From Lachnospiraceae bacterium (GTDB lineage: Bacteria > Bacillota > Clostridia > Lachnospirales > Lachnospiraceae): a stretch of DNA of 9,906 nt. Shown here one piece after another: positions 1-6,744 of the stretch. Each line of letters starts with the position of its first letter. The stretch's first letter is position 1. The stretch is taken from NCBI GenBank assembly GCA_017475845.1, contig JAFVEU010000149.1:1-9906 (forward strand), read 5' to 3'. The position numbers and the translations under genes are program-made. The notes under the pieces are model-generated. The model searched no databases and had not been told where the DNA came from. It saw nothing but the letters and a program-made list of their open reading frames with translations.

Positions 1-1
1 C

Positions 2-421
2 TTCATGGCTCCGGTGGTGACGGCTGCAGCTCTTAAAGGTGCCGTCTTTGCGGCCAATATCTACGAAAAGCTGGGATTTGACGTGCTTCCGGATGGCAGA
101 GAGGACAGGCACGATATCATACAGGCCGTGACCTTCAAGGATCCGAAAGCGGTAGTGGCTTTCTGCAGGGGCATTCAGGCGGCGGCCCCGGTGGACAGCT
201 TTGTGACACCGGAACCCTGGGATATGCCGGGCTACGACAGCAAGGTCATAATGGCAGCGGGGAACTTCGTCTCAGGCTCATCCATAGAGCTGAGCGCCGA
301 CGGTCCCATAAGACCGCCTTATTCCGTCTACTTCCAGGGGGGCCTCACCTTCCCCCACGCCAAATACGGCATATTAAGCTCTCTTGAATATCTTGTGCGG
401 GAAGGCTGTGTTTCACTGTAG
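2..421 (+). CDS. Methionine gamma-lyase / aluminium-resistance family protein, C-terminal part
   Basis: This is the last 139 codons of a gene that enters from the left edge. The frame is open from base 2 (Phe, then the internal Met at 5), so the Met is not a start. The visible part matches the C-terminal domain of the PLP-dependent fold-type I family annotated as methionine gamma-lyase family or aluminium resistance protein (YnbB-like). Recognisable stretches are APVVTAAALKGAVFAA near the left edge, SGSSIELSADGPIRPPY and VYFQGGLTFPHAKYGI near the end. Full members are about 400-430 residues, so roughly two thirds, including the PLP-binding lysine, lies outside the window. Family members are thought to act on sulfur amino acids, but the substrate cannot be read from this fragment. 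It stops about 60 bases before the radC promoter, and I see no clear terminator between them. Family assignment is fairly sure; function is not. Confidence 0.82.
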   Translation, partial: FMAPVVTAAALKGAVFAANIYEKLGFDVLPDGREDRHDIIQAVTFKDPKAVVAFCRGIQAAAPVDSFVTPEPWDMPGYDSKVIMAAGNFVSGSSIELSADGPIRPPYSVYFQGGLTFPHAKYGILSSLEYLVREGCVSL

Positions 422-478
422 ATCAGCAGAATAAGCGGTTTTGCGGGTTACAGATAGAACGTATAGGGTGGATTGTAT

Positions 479-507
479 TTGAAGAGCAGCCGTAAATATG
501 GTATTAT
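479..507 (+). promoter_or_regulatory. Sigma-A-type promoter ahead of radC
   Basis: A -35 element TTGAAG (479-484) is separated by 17 bases from a -10 element TATTAT (502-507). An overlapping perfect TATAAT lies at 507-512, but it has no good -35 at the right distance. Transcription would start near 514, giving a leader of about 37 bases before the radC ATG. Its position in the gap between the PLP-family gene and radC fits a promoter for radC and probably for the following wall genes. It is inferred from sequence only. Confidence 0.6.
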
Positions 508-530
508 ATAATTTGCTGTTTTGGGGAAGC

Positions 531-546
531 TCTCCGGAAACGGAGG
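531..546 (+). promoter_or_regulatory. Hairpin with GAAA tetraloop covering the radC ribosome binding site
   Basis: The arms TCTCCG (531-536) and CGGAGG (541-546) pair over six positions, one of them U-G, around a GAAA loop (537-540), a stable GNRA-type tetraloop. The right arm contains the whole Shine-Dalgarno GGAGG (542-546) of radC, which lies only four bases before the ATG at 551. When folded, the ribosome binding site would be masked. This suggests low basal or regulated translation of radC, but no regulator is visible. Confidence 0.5.
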
Positions 547-550
547 CAAA

Positions 551-1291
551 ATGGCAGACAAAGTAAAAGAATTACCAAAGAGCGAGCAGCCCTATGAAAA
601 GTGCGGGGAATACGGGGCGGAATTCCTGTCGGACGCGGAACTGCTTTCAGTGATCCTAAGGAACGGTTCGAGGAAGCTTAATTCCCTGGAGACCGCAAGA
701 GAGATACTGAAGCTCGCCGGACCGGAGCATTCGATTTCAGGCATTGAGAATATTGATCCGGTGGAATTACGGAAGATCCCGGGGATCGGGAAAGTAAAGG
801 TTATTTTACTGCAATGCCTTACAGAGTATTCAAAGAGGCTCTGGAAGGCGAGGATCAAGGGAAATATCCGCTTCCTGGAACCGAAGGAATGCGCATCCTA
901 CTTCATGGAGGATTTAAGGCATCTGAAGCAGGAAGTGGTGATGGCAGTGCTTCTGGATTCCAGAGCAAACTATATCGGGTCAAAGATGATCACAAAGGGA
1001 CTTTCCGACTGCTCACTGATAAGTCCTAAGGAGCTGTTTTCCTATGCGCTTAAAAACAGTGCTTCCCAGGTGATCATATTGCATAATCACCCGGGAGGAG
1101 ATCCCTGTCCCAGCCCCGAGGATCTTATAACGGCGAAAGATCTGATGGAAGCCGGGGAAATGCTGGGTGTAAGCCTTGCGGATTCAATAATAATCGGAGA
1201 CGGGACCTATGTGAGTCTCCGGCAAAGATATAAAGCAATTTGGGGTGACTATTCGGAACAGCCCGAAGCATTGGCAGCTGAGGGCGTATGA
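551..1291 (+). CDS. radC: RadC family (UPF0758) JAMM-domain protein
   Basis: The 246-residue product has the full RadC architecture. An N-terminal helical region carries LPKSEQPYEK and the LSDAELLSVILRNGS motif (about 27-40). A helix-hairpin-helix, RKIPGIGKVKVILL, lies at about 74-87. The C-terminal MPN/JAMM domain has HNHPGGDPCPSPED with H178, H180, S188 and D191 in the HxH-x7-SxxD arrangement of a metal site; E128 is a candidate upstream acidic ligand. Length is normal for the family. RadC was once linked to DNA repair, but that role is not well supported and its biochemical function is unsettled. ATG 551 is chosen because GGAGG at 542-546 precedes it; a TTG in frame at 521 has no ribosome binding site and would begin outside the conserved region. 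The radC-mreBCD order is a classic Firmicutes arrangement. Its stop overlaps the start of a possible 20-codon ORF. Confidence 0.95.
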   Translation: MADKVKELPKSEQPYEKCGEYGAEFLSDAELLSVILRNGSRKLNSLETAREILKLAGPEHSISGIENIDPVELRKIPGIGKVKVILLQCLTEYSKRLWKARIKGNIRFLEPKECASYFMEDLRHLKQEVVMAVLLDSRANYIGSKMITKGLSDCSLISPKELFSYALKNSASQVIILHNHPGGDPCPSPEDLITAKDLMEAGEMLGVSLADSIIIGDGTYVSLRQRYKAIWGDYSEQPEALAAEGV

Positions 1292-1350
1292 AGGTCTTGA
1301 CGTTCAGGTATTCGGCCCGTCAATTGGCCGGATACGCGGTGTCTGTTTAG
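1288..1350 (+). CDS. Possible 20-codon leader ORF between radC and mreB
   Basis: An ATG overlaps the radC stop codon as ATGA, and the frame runs 20 sense codons to TAG at 1348-1350. The product would be MKVLTFRYSARQLAGYAVSV. GAGGG at 1280-1284 could be its ribosome binding site, although the spacing of three bases is short. The ORF crosses all of the first leader hairpin (1308-1335), and its stop codon lies in the left arm of the second (1339-1375). A translating or terminating ribosome would therefore open these structures. This resembles the layout of a leader peptide, but there is no run of one amino acid to suggest what it senses. It may equally be a chance ORF. Confidence 0.2.
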   Translation: MKVLTFRYSARQLAGYAVSV

Positions 1351-1375
1351 GATCCGAAGGGGCCTGAACAGATAC
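1308..1375 (+). promoter_or_regulatory. Tandem hairpins in the mreB leader
   Basis: Two good stem-loops lie side by side. The first pairs 1308-1317 with 1326-1335: ten base pairs including one G-U, around an eight-base loop. The second pairs 1339-1351 with 1363-1375: thirteen pairs with two G-U. It continues after one mismatch with three more pairs around a GAA loop. Neither is followed by a T run, so they are not ordinary intrinsic terminators. They end 15 bases before the strong Shine-Dalgarno AAGGAGG (1392-1398) of mreB, which they leave free. Possible roles are RNA processing or stability between radC and mreB, pausing, or attenuation together with the overlapping small ORF. Confidence 0.5.
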
Positions 1376-1402
1376 GGTCCGGGAAGCGGATAAGGAGGCA
1401 TA

Positions 1403-2425
1403 ATGTCAAATGTACCTGCTTTCGGTATCGATCTGGGTACCGGAAACATAAAGATCTACAACAATATGGACGGCAGTATCATGAGGGAAAAGAACATGAT
1501 CGCCGTAAAGAATAAGAATACACTTCTGGCATACGGGGATGATGCCTTTGATATGTATGAGAAATCCCCTGCCAATATAAGGACGTCCTTCCCCCTGAAT
1601 AACGGGGTAATCGCGGATATAAAGGACATGCAGACGGTATTAAAGTGCTTCGTCACGGACCTTACTTCCAGGATAAAGTATAACGGTGCAGACTTTTATA
1701 TCTCGGTTCCGAAGGATATCACGGAGGTTGAAAAAAGGGCTTTTTTTGATCTGGTAAGCGATGCGAACGTGAAGTCCAAAAGGATCATGATAGTGGACAA
1801 AGCAGTGGCGGACGGTCTGGGACTCAATATCGACGTAAAGACCAGCCAGGGTGTTCTGGTGGTGAATTCAGGCTTTGATACCACGGAGATCTCCATTCTT
1901 TCCCTGGGGGGCATAGTGCTCTCGAAGCTCATAAAGATCGGGGGAAGGAAGTTCGATGAGGCCATAAAGAATGCGGTGAGGAGAGAGTACAGCCTGATAA
2001 TCGGCGGAAAGACCGCTGAAAATGTGAAGATAGAGCTTTCGGATCCGAACCATGATGACACCGTGGATCCGGTGGTTTACGGCCGCGATATCGTTACGGG
2101 GCTGCCCGTGGAGCGGCAGATCCCCGTGGATCTTATCGAATCCGCATTGAACGAGAACATCAATTCCATTATAGATAATATAAAGGTGATACTGGAGCGC
2201 ACACCTCCGGAGCTGGCGGCGGATATATACCGCCACGGCATCTATCTGACCGGCGGATCCGCTCCCTTAAGGAATTTCGGAAAACTGATCAATAAGGGAA
2301 CAGACCTTAAGGTCAATCTGCCTGATGATCCCATCAGCACAGTGGCCATCGGGCTTTCCCGCGTGATAAAGGAAGACAATTTCCGTTCCGTTGCATATGC
2401 AATAGACGGTATGTCCCCGAAATAA
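1403..2425 (+). CDS. mreB: Rod shape-determining protein MreB, divergent
   Basis: A 340-residue actin-fold protein, normal length for MreB, which forms membrane-bound filaments that organise lateral wall synthesis. Clear family landmarks are phosphate-1 GIDLGTGNIKIY (8-19), DITEVEKRAFFD (105-116), SLGGIV (167-172), IGGRKFDEAI (179-188), the TAENVKIEL segment (204-212), GRDIVTGLP (227-235) and the adenosine-site LTGGSAPLRN (282-291). Several nucleotide-site residues differ from typical MreB. The phosphate-2 DIGGGTTE motif reads NSGFDTTE (155-162), and the catalytic-region IEEPMAAAIG reads VDKAVADGLG (131-140). ATP hydrolysis could therefore be altered. Position directly before mreC supports mreB rather than an unrelated DnaK/Hsp70-type protein. 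A strong AAGGAGG (1392-1398) lies four bases before the ATG. The gene is likely co-transcribed with radC or started within the structured leader. Family is certain; biochemical equivalence to model MreB is not. Confidence 0.93.
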   Translation: MSNVPAFGIDLGTGNIKIYNNMDGSIMREKNMIAVKNKNTLLAYGDDAFDMYEKSPANIRTSFPLNNGVIADIKDMQTVLKCFVTDLTSRIKYNGADFYISVPKDITEVEKRAFFDLVSDANVKSKRIMIVDKAVADGLGLNIDVKTSQGVLVVNSGFDTTEISILSLGGIVLSKLIKIGGRKFDEAIKNAVRREYSLIIGGKTAENVKIELSDPNHDDTVDPVVYGRDIVTGLPVERQIPVDLIESALNENINSIIDNIKVILERTPPELAADIYRHGIYLTGGSAPLRNFGKLINKGTDLKVNLPDDPISTVAIGLSRVIKEDNFRSVAYAIDGMSPK

Positions 2426-2435
2426 AAGGTGGAAT

Positions 2436-3311
2436 ATGCCGAGAGTACCTGTTAAACGTCAGAAATTCGTTATGCCCGGCAGATATATCCTCCTCATCAT
2501 CACCATTCTATGTATAGCGCTGATGCTGATCACCTTTTTTACGGATGCGGTATCCGCGCCTCTCACCTATATCGCCGACTATACCATCATTCCTGTAGAA
2601 AAGGGGCTTAACTCCATAGGCATGAGGTTCAGCGAAAAGGTGGACGAGATCAATTCCCTTAAAGGGGTTCTGGCTGAGAATGAGGAGTTAAAGAAACAGG
2701 TTCAGGATCTGACTCTGGAAAAGAACCAGCTCATTGCTGACAGATATGAGCTGCAGGAGCTCCGGGAGCTTTACAGTCTGGAGGACAGATTCCGTGAATA
2801 CGATAAGATAGGGGCCAGGGTCATCGGAAAGGACCCGGGAAACTGGTTCTCTGTTTTTCTTATAGACAAGGGCAAAAATGACGGCATAGAAAAGAATATG
2901 AATGTCATTGCCGGCGACGGCCTTGTGGGCATTGTGACTGAAGTGGGACCTGACTATGCCACAGTCAGATCCATTATTGATGATGCCAGCAATGTGAGCT
3001 CCATGGTCTTATCTACCTCAGACACCATCATGGTGACCGGGGACTTAAAGCTCTTAAGCTCCGGAGAGATCCGTTTTTCACAGCTTTCAAATCCCGATTC
3101 CAAGGCGGCTGTGGGAGACGAGATAGTCACCTCCAATATCTCCAACAAATTCCTGCCTGAGCTTACGGTGGGCTATATCAGTTCCATAGAGACCGATCCC
3201 AACAATCTTACGAGATCAGGTACCCTTACTCCCGCGGTGGACTTTGCCCACCTTAATACCGTAATGGTCATAAAGAGCCTTAAGGTCACGGATGATGCCG
3301 GGGAGGATTGA
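2436..3311 (+). CDS. mreC: Rod shape-determining protein MreC
   Basis: A 291-residue bitopic membrane protein with the standard MreC order. A short basic cytoplasmic tail precedes one transmembrane helix at about 17-35 (YILLIITILCIALMLITFF). An extracellular coiled coil at about 68-115 is rich in Leu, Glu and Lys. The beta-rich domain at about 124-282 contains GARVIGKDPGNWFSVFLIDKG (start near 126) and GDGLVGIVTEVG (160-171). MreC scaffolds the elongasome outside the membrane and is known to bind and activate PBP2, encoded two genes downstream. The ATG follows the mreB stop by ten bases, with AAAGGTGG just before it, so translation is probably coupled to mreB. Nothing unusual in length or domain content. 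Confidence 0.95.
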   Translation: MPRVPVKRQKFVMPGRYILLIITILCIALMLITFFTDAVSAPLTYIADYTIIPVEKGLNSIGMRFSEKVDEINSLKGVLAENEELKKQVQDLTLEKNQLIADRYELQELRELYSLEDRFREYDKIGARVIGKDPGNWFSVFLIDKGKNDGIEKNMNVIAGDGLVGIVTEVGPDYATVRSIIDDASNVSSMVLSTSDTIMVTGDLKLLSSGEIRFSQLSNPDSKAAVGDEIVTSNISNKFLPELTVGYISSIETDPNNLTRSGTLTPAVDFAHLNTVMVIKSLKVTDDAGED

Positions 3312-3314
3312 GCG

Positions 3315-3833
3315 TTGATAAGGAAGATCATCAAGATAATCCTGGTATTAGTCTGTTTCATATTACAGGGCACTTTTTTCAAGGCCCTGTCCTTAGGGGG
3401 AGTGACCCCGAATCTGCTGCTGATGATCACCAGCTTTTCCGGCTTTGTAGGCGGTAAAAAAGAGGGGATGTTCACAGGCTTCTTTGCGGGCCTGTTTACC
3501 GATATCCTGTACGGCAACGGTATCATCGGCTTTTATATCCTGCTCTATGTCTGGACCGGATACGTGAACGGCATGTTCAACAGGCTGTTCTATCCGGAAG
3601 ACGTGAAGCTTCCGCTTATCCTTACCACGGTAAGCAATGCCTTGAACGGATTTTTAACATATGTGTTCCTGTTTCTCCTGCGTTCCAGGCTTGATATAGG
3701 CTATTATACCCTCCGGGTGATCCTTCCGGAGACGGTTTATACCCTGATCATTACCATCATCCTCTTTAAGCCCCTGTTATTTATCGAGGAAGCGCTGCAG
3801 GAAAACACGGACAGGAAGGGCATGAATGTTTGA
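3315..3833 (+). CDS. mreD: Rod shape-determining protein MreD, TTG start
   Basis: A 172-residue polytopic membrane protein, the usual MreD size, with about five hydrophobic segments (roughly 6-22, 30-48, 52-85, 98-123 and 137-156). The conserved central region GGKKEGMFTGFFAGLFTDIL followed by GNGIIGFYILLY is typical of the family. MreD is a membrane component of the elongasome beside MreC. The start is TTG at 3315: the Shine-Dalgarno GGGAGG (3301-3306) lies inside the end of mreC with eight bases of spacing, and no ATG lies nearby before the conserved part. The gap to mreC is three bases and the 3' end overlaps the PBP2 gene by eight bases, so all three are translated as a coupled set. Confidence 0.92.
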   Translation: MIRKIIKIILVLVCFILQGTFFKALSLGGVTPNLLLMITSFSGFVGGKKEGMFTGFFAGLFTDILYGNGIIGFYILLYVWTGYVNGMFNRLFYPEDVKLPLILTTVSNALNGFLTYVFLFLLRSRLDIGYYTLRVILPETVYTLIITIILFKPLLFIEEALQENTDRKGMNV

Positions 3834-6717
3834 ACAGTTAAGGGACAAATTCATAAGTATTGTTACCTCAAGACTGTTTTTTCTTGCGGTTTCCGTTTTT
3901 ATACTCTTTTCCGTGCTGACAGTGCGCCTTTTCAACCTGCAGATAATCAACGGTGCGGAGTATCTCGACAATTTCACTCTGCGGATCGAGAGGGAAAAGA
4001 CCATAAAGAGCACCAGGGGTACCATCTATGACAGAAACGGGGTGCCTCTTGCAAAGGATAATCTGGCATACTCGGTGATAATAGAGGATAATTACGACTC
4101 CGGTTCAAAGAAGAACATGGAGATTAACGAGACCATCATCAAGCTTATAGATATCATAGAGTCAAACGGGGATAAGCTTAATAACGATTTTCCCGTGTAC
4201 ATTGACCAGTCCGGGAATTACCGCTTTTCCCTGGAGGGCACCAGGCATTTAAGGTTTATCGCGGATATATACGGCAGGAATTCCATAGACGACCTGAAGG
4301 CCAGAGAGAGGAACGCAACTCCTGATGAGATCATAAGCTATCTCTGTTCCGATAAGAAATTCGGCATAGGGATCTATATCGATAATTCCGACGGAAGCTA
4401 TAACTTCATTCCGGAAGCGGGCTTTCCGAAGGAAGATATCATAAAGATAATAACCATAAGATATAACCTTAGCCTGAACAGCTATCAGAAATATATCTCC
4501 ACCACCGTTGCCACCAATGTGAATGAAAACACCGTGGCGGAGGTCATGGAGATGAAGAGCGATCTGCAGGGTGTGGATATCGCGGAAGATACCGTGAGGG
4601 AGTACTTAAATGACCCCAGTCTTTCCCATATCCTGGGCTACACCGGAAAGATAAGCGAAGAAGAGCTTATGGAGCTTAACAGCGAATCCCGTAAGGAATC
4701 CGCTGAGGATGCGGATAATTACGAACTGAACGATTATGTGGGAAAAGCCGGCATAGAGCAGGTCATGGAACGGAAATTACAGGGGAGGAAGGGCCGCCAG
4801 ACCATCTTCGTGGATAACCTTGGACGGGTTACGGAAACAGGAGACAAAACGGATCCCGTTGCCGGAAATGATCTTTATCTCACCGTTGATTCCGAATTAC
4901 AGAAGGCGGTTTACCGTATTCTGGAGCAGAAGATCGCCGGTATAGTTATCTCAAAGATAGTCGAGGAAAAGCCGGTGAACAATGACAATGTCTCCAGCTC
5001 TGAGATAACCATACCCATAGATGATGTTTATTTTGCCCTTTTTGACAACAATTTCTTAAGCATAGAGCATATGGCGGGAGAGAACGCCGGCCCTAATGAG
5101 GATATAGTTTATTCCGCATTTCAGAGAAAGAGATCCGAGGTGATCCGGGAGATAAGGGAAAAGCTTATACAGGGCGGTAATAACTATAATGATCTGGTGC
5201 TGGAGGAACAGTCCTATGAGGCCTATGTGGTATCAATGCTCCAGTCCGGACGGCAGAACGTATTCCAGAAGGACCTTATAGACCAGGAAAATGAAGTGTA
5301 CTTAAGCTGGAAAGAAGGCAAATGCTCTCTCAGGGATTATTTACGGGAAGCGGTCTCGGAAGGCTGGATTGACTCCACAAGGATAAAGACGGATTCAAGG
5401 TACATGGAGTCGGAAGAGGTATATGAAAACCTTGTAAGCTATATCTGTGATGCACTTAACGGAGACAGCGAGTTTTCAAAGCGGATAATAAAATACATGA
5501 TCCGCCAGGATGAGATCACGGGAAACGAGATCTGCCATATACTATATGAGCAGGCGAAGCTCTTCGATACCGACGGAAAGCTGAAAGCCCTGGATAACGG
5601 GGAAGTGACCCCCTACAGGTTCATGATAAACAGGTTAAGATCCCTGGAGATCACCCCTGCGGATCTGGCTCTTGACCCCTGCTCCGGATCCTCTGTGGTG
5701 ACTGACGTAAATACCGGTGAGGTGCTGGCCTGTGTATCCTACCCGAGCTTTGATAACAGCAGGCTTGCAAATACCGTTGATGCCATGTATTTCGCTTCAT
5801 TGCAGAACGACAAGTCTCTGCCTCTCTACGACTACGCCACACAGCAGAAGACGGCTCCCGGATCCACCTTTAAGCCCATTTCTTCGGCCGCGGGACTGGA
5901 GGAGGGAGTTATCCGTGCAGGTGAGGAGATAGAATGCGAAGGCCTCTTTGAAAAGATCGTGCCTTCCCCCAAGTGCTGGATCTATCCCGGTGGAACCCAC
6001 GGAAGCCTTGAGATCGTCGGGGCCATCGAGAATTCCTGCAACTTCTTTTTCTACGAGGTGGGATACAGGCTTTCCACCAGAGGCGGGGTCTTCAACAATG
6101 ATTACGGCCTTAAAAGGCTCACAAAATACGTGGATCTCTTCGGTCTCACGGAAAAATCGGGCATAGAGATTACGGAATCAGAGCCGGACGTATCAAATCA
6201 GGACGCCATACGTTCCGCCATCGGACAGGGCAACCACTCCTACACCACGGTGGGACTTGCCAGATATGTAAACGCAGTGGCAAATTCCGGAAGATGCTAT
6301 AACTTAAGCGTCATTGACAGGATCACCGATTCCAACGGGAATGTGATAACGGATTACAGTCCCGGGGTGAGGAATGAGATAAATATAGCAAACTCCACCT
6401 GGAACCTTATACATCAGGGTATGAGGAGCGCAGTGGAGCACTACGGTGCCTTTGAGGATTTTCCCATGACTGCCGGGGGAAAGACGGGAACGGCCCAGCA
6501 GATAGCCACCCGGCCGAACCACGCCGTATTTATAGGCTTTGCACCCTATAATACTCCGGAGATAGCAGTGGCCACACGTATAGCCTACGGTTATACCTCC
6601 TCAAATGCCGCAGAGGTGACCAGGGATATCTTCAAGTACTATTTCGGTCTTGAAGAAGAGGACAGCATAATCAAAGGAGAAGCGGTCCTGCCGGACAGTG
6701 CCGCTATTTCGGATTAA
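3826..6717 (+). CDS. mrdA: Penicillin-binding protein 2 (class B transpeptidase) with a large internal insertion
   Basis: A 963-residue class B PBP that cross-links peptidoglycan in the elongasome as partner of RodA. A membrane anchor lies at about 16-35. The N-terminal dimerisation region includes TRGTIYDRNGVPLA (63-76) and GKAGIEQVMERKLQGRKG (306-323). The transpeptidase domain has all three active-site motifs: S680-TFK (nucleophile S680), S737-C-N and K886-TGT. Typical PBP2 is about 600-750 residues. The excess is a charged, mostly helical stretch at about 371-612 (nucleotides 4936-5661), between LTVDSELQKAVYRILEQ and the SSVVTDVNTGEVLACVSYP segment, which are adjacent in ordinary PBPs. 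AGGAAGGG (3813-3820) precedes the ATG, which overlaps the end of mreD. The enzyme should be active; the insert's role is unknown and may be a family trait of Lachnospiraceae-type PBP2. Confidence 0.94.
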   Translation: MFEQLRDKFISIVTSRLFFLAVSVFILFSVLTVRLFNLQIINGAEYLDNFTLRIEREKTIKSTRGTIYDRNGVPLAKDNLAYSVIIEDNYDSGSKKNMEINETIIKLIDIIESNGDKLNNDFPVYIDQSGNYRFSLEGTRHLRFIADIYGRNSIDDLKARERNATPDEIISYLCSDKKFGIGIYIDNSDGSYNFIPEAGFPKEDIIKIITIRYNLSLNSYQKYISTTVATNVNENTVAEVMEMKSDLQGVDIAEDTVREYLNDPSLSHILGYTGKISEEELMELNSESRKESAEDADNYELNDYVGKAGIEQVMERKLQGRKGRQTIFVDNLGRVTETGDKTDPVAGNDLYLTVDSELQKAVYRILEQKIAGIVISKIVEEKPVNNDNVSSSEITIPIDDVYFALFDNNFLSIEHMAGENAGPNEDIVYSAFQRKRSEVIREIREKLIQGGNNYNDLVLEEQSYEAYVVSMLQSGRQNVFQKDLIDQENEVYLSWKEGKCSLRDYLREAVSEGWIDSTRIKTDSRYMESEEVYENLVSYICDALNGDSEFSKRIIKYMIRQDEITGNEICHILYEQAKLFDTDGKLKALDNGEVTPYRFMINRLRSLEITPADLALDPCSGSSVVTDVNTGEVLACVSYPSFDNSRLANTVDAMYFASLQNDKSLPLYDYATQQKTAPGSTFKPISSAAGLEEGVIRAGEEIECEGLFEKIVPSPKCWIYPGGTHGSLEIVGAIENSCNFFFYEVGYRLSTRGGVFNNDYGLKRLTKYVDLFGLTEKSGIEITESEPDVSNQDAIRSAIGQGNHSYTTVGLARYVNAVANSGRCYNLSVIDRITDSNGNVITDYSPGVRNEINIANSTWNLIHQGMRSAVEHYGAFEDFPMTAGGKTGTAQQIATRPNHAVFIGFAPYNTPEIAVATRIAYGYTSSNAAEVTRDIFKYYFGLEEEDSIIKGEAVLPDSAAISD

Positions 6718-6744
6718 AGGGTTTAAGGCGAAAGGTATATAAAA

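Noticed and set aside
521..550. TTG start that would lengthen RadC by ten residues.
   Set aside because: It has no ribosome binding site and lies within the leader hairpin region; ATG 551 has GGAGG just upstream and begins at the conserved part.
1297..1325. TTGACG as the -35 of an mreB promoter.
   Set aside because: No hexamer at 16-18 bases downstream matches TATAAT at more than about three positions. TTGGCC/TAGGAT (1324-1353) is also weak and would sit inside the hairpins.
1696..2236. Two overlapping minus-strand frames of about 120 codons.
   Set aside because: They are antisense to conserved MreB sequence and show low-complexity, unrelated translations.
4936..5661. The PBP2 insertion as a mobile or intein-like element.
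   Set aside because: It is in frame and has no intein end residues, flanking repeats or shift in codon use that I can see; a lineage-specific protein domain fits better.
5651..6166. Several 60-70 codon frames on both strands within the PBP2 gene.
   Set aside because: They are out-of-frame readings of the transpeptidase domain, which is intact with all three active-site motifs.
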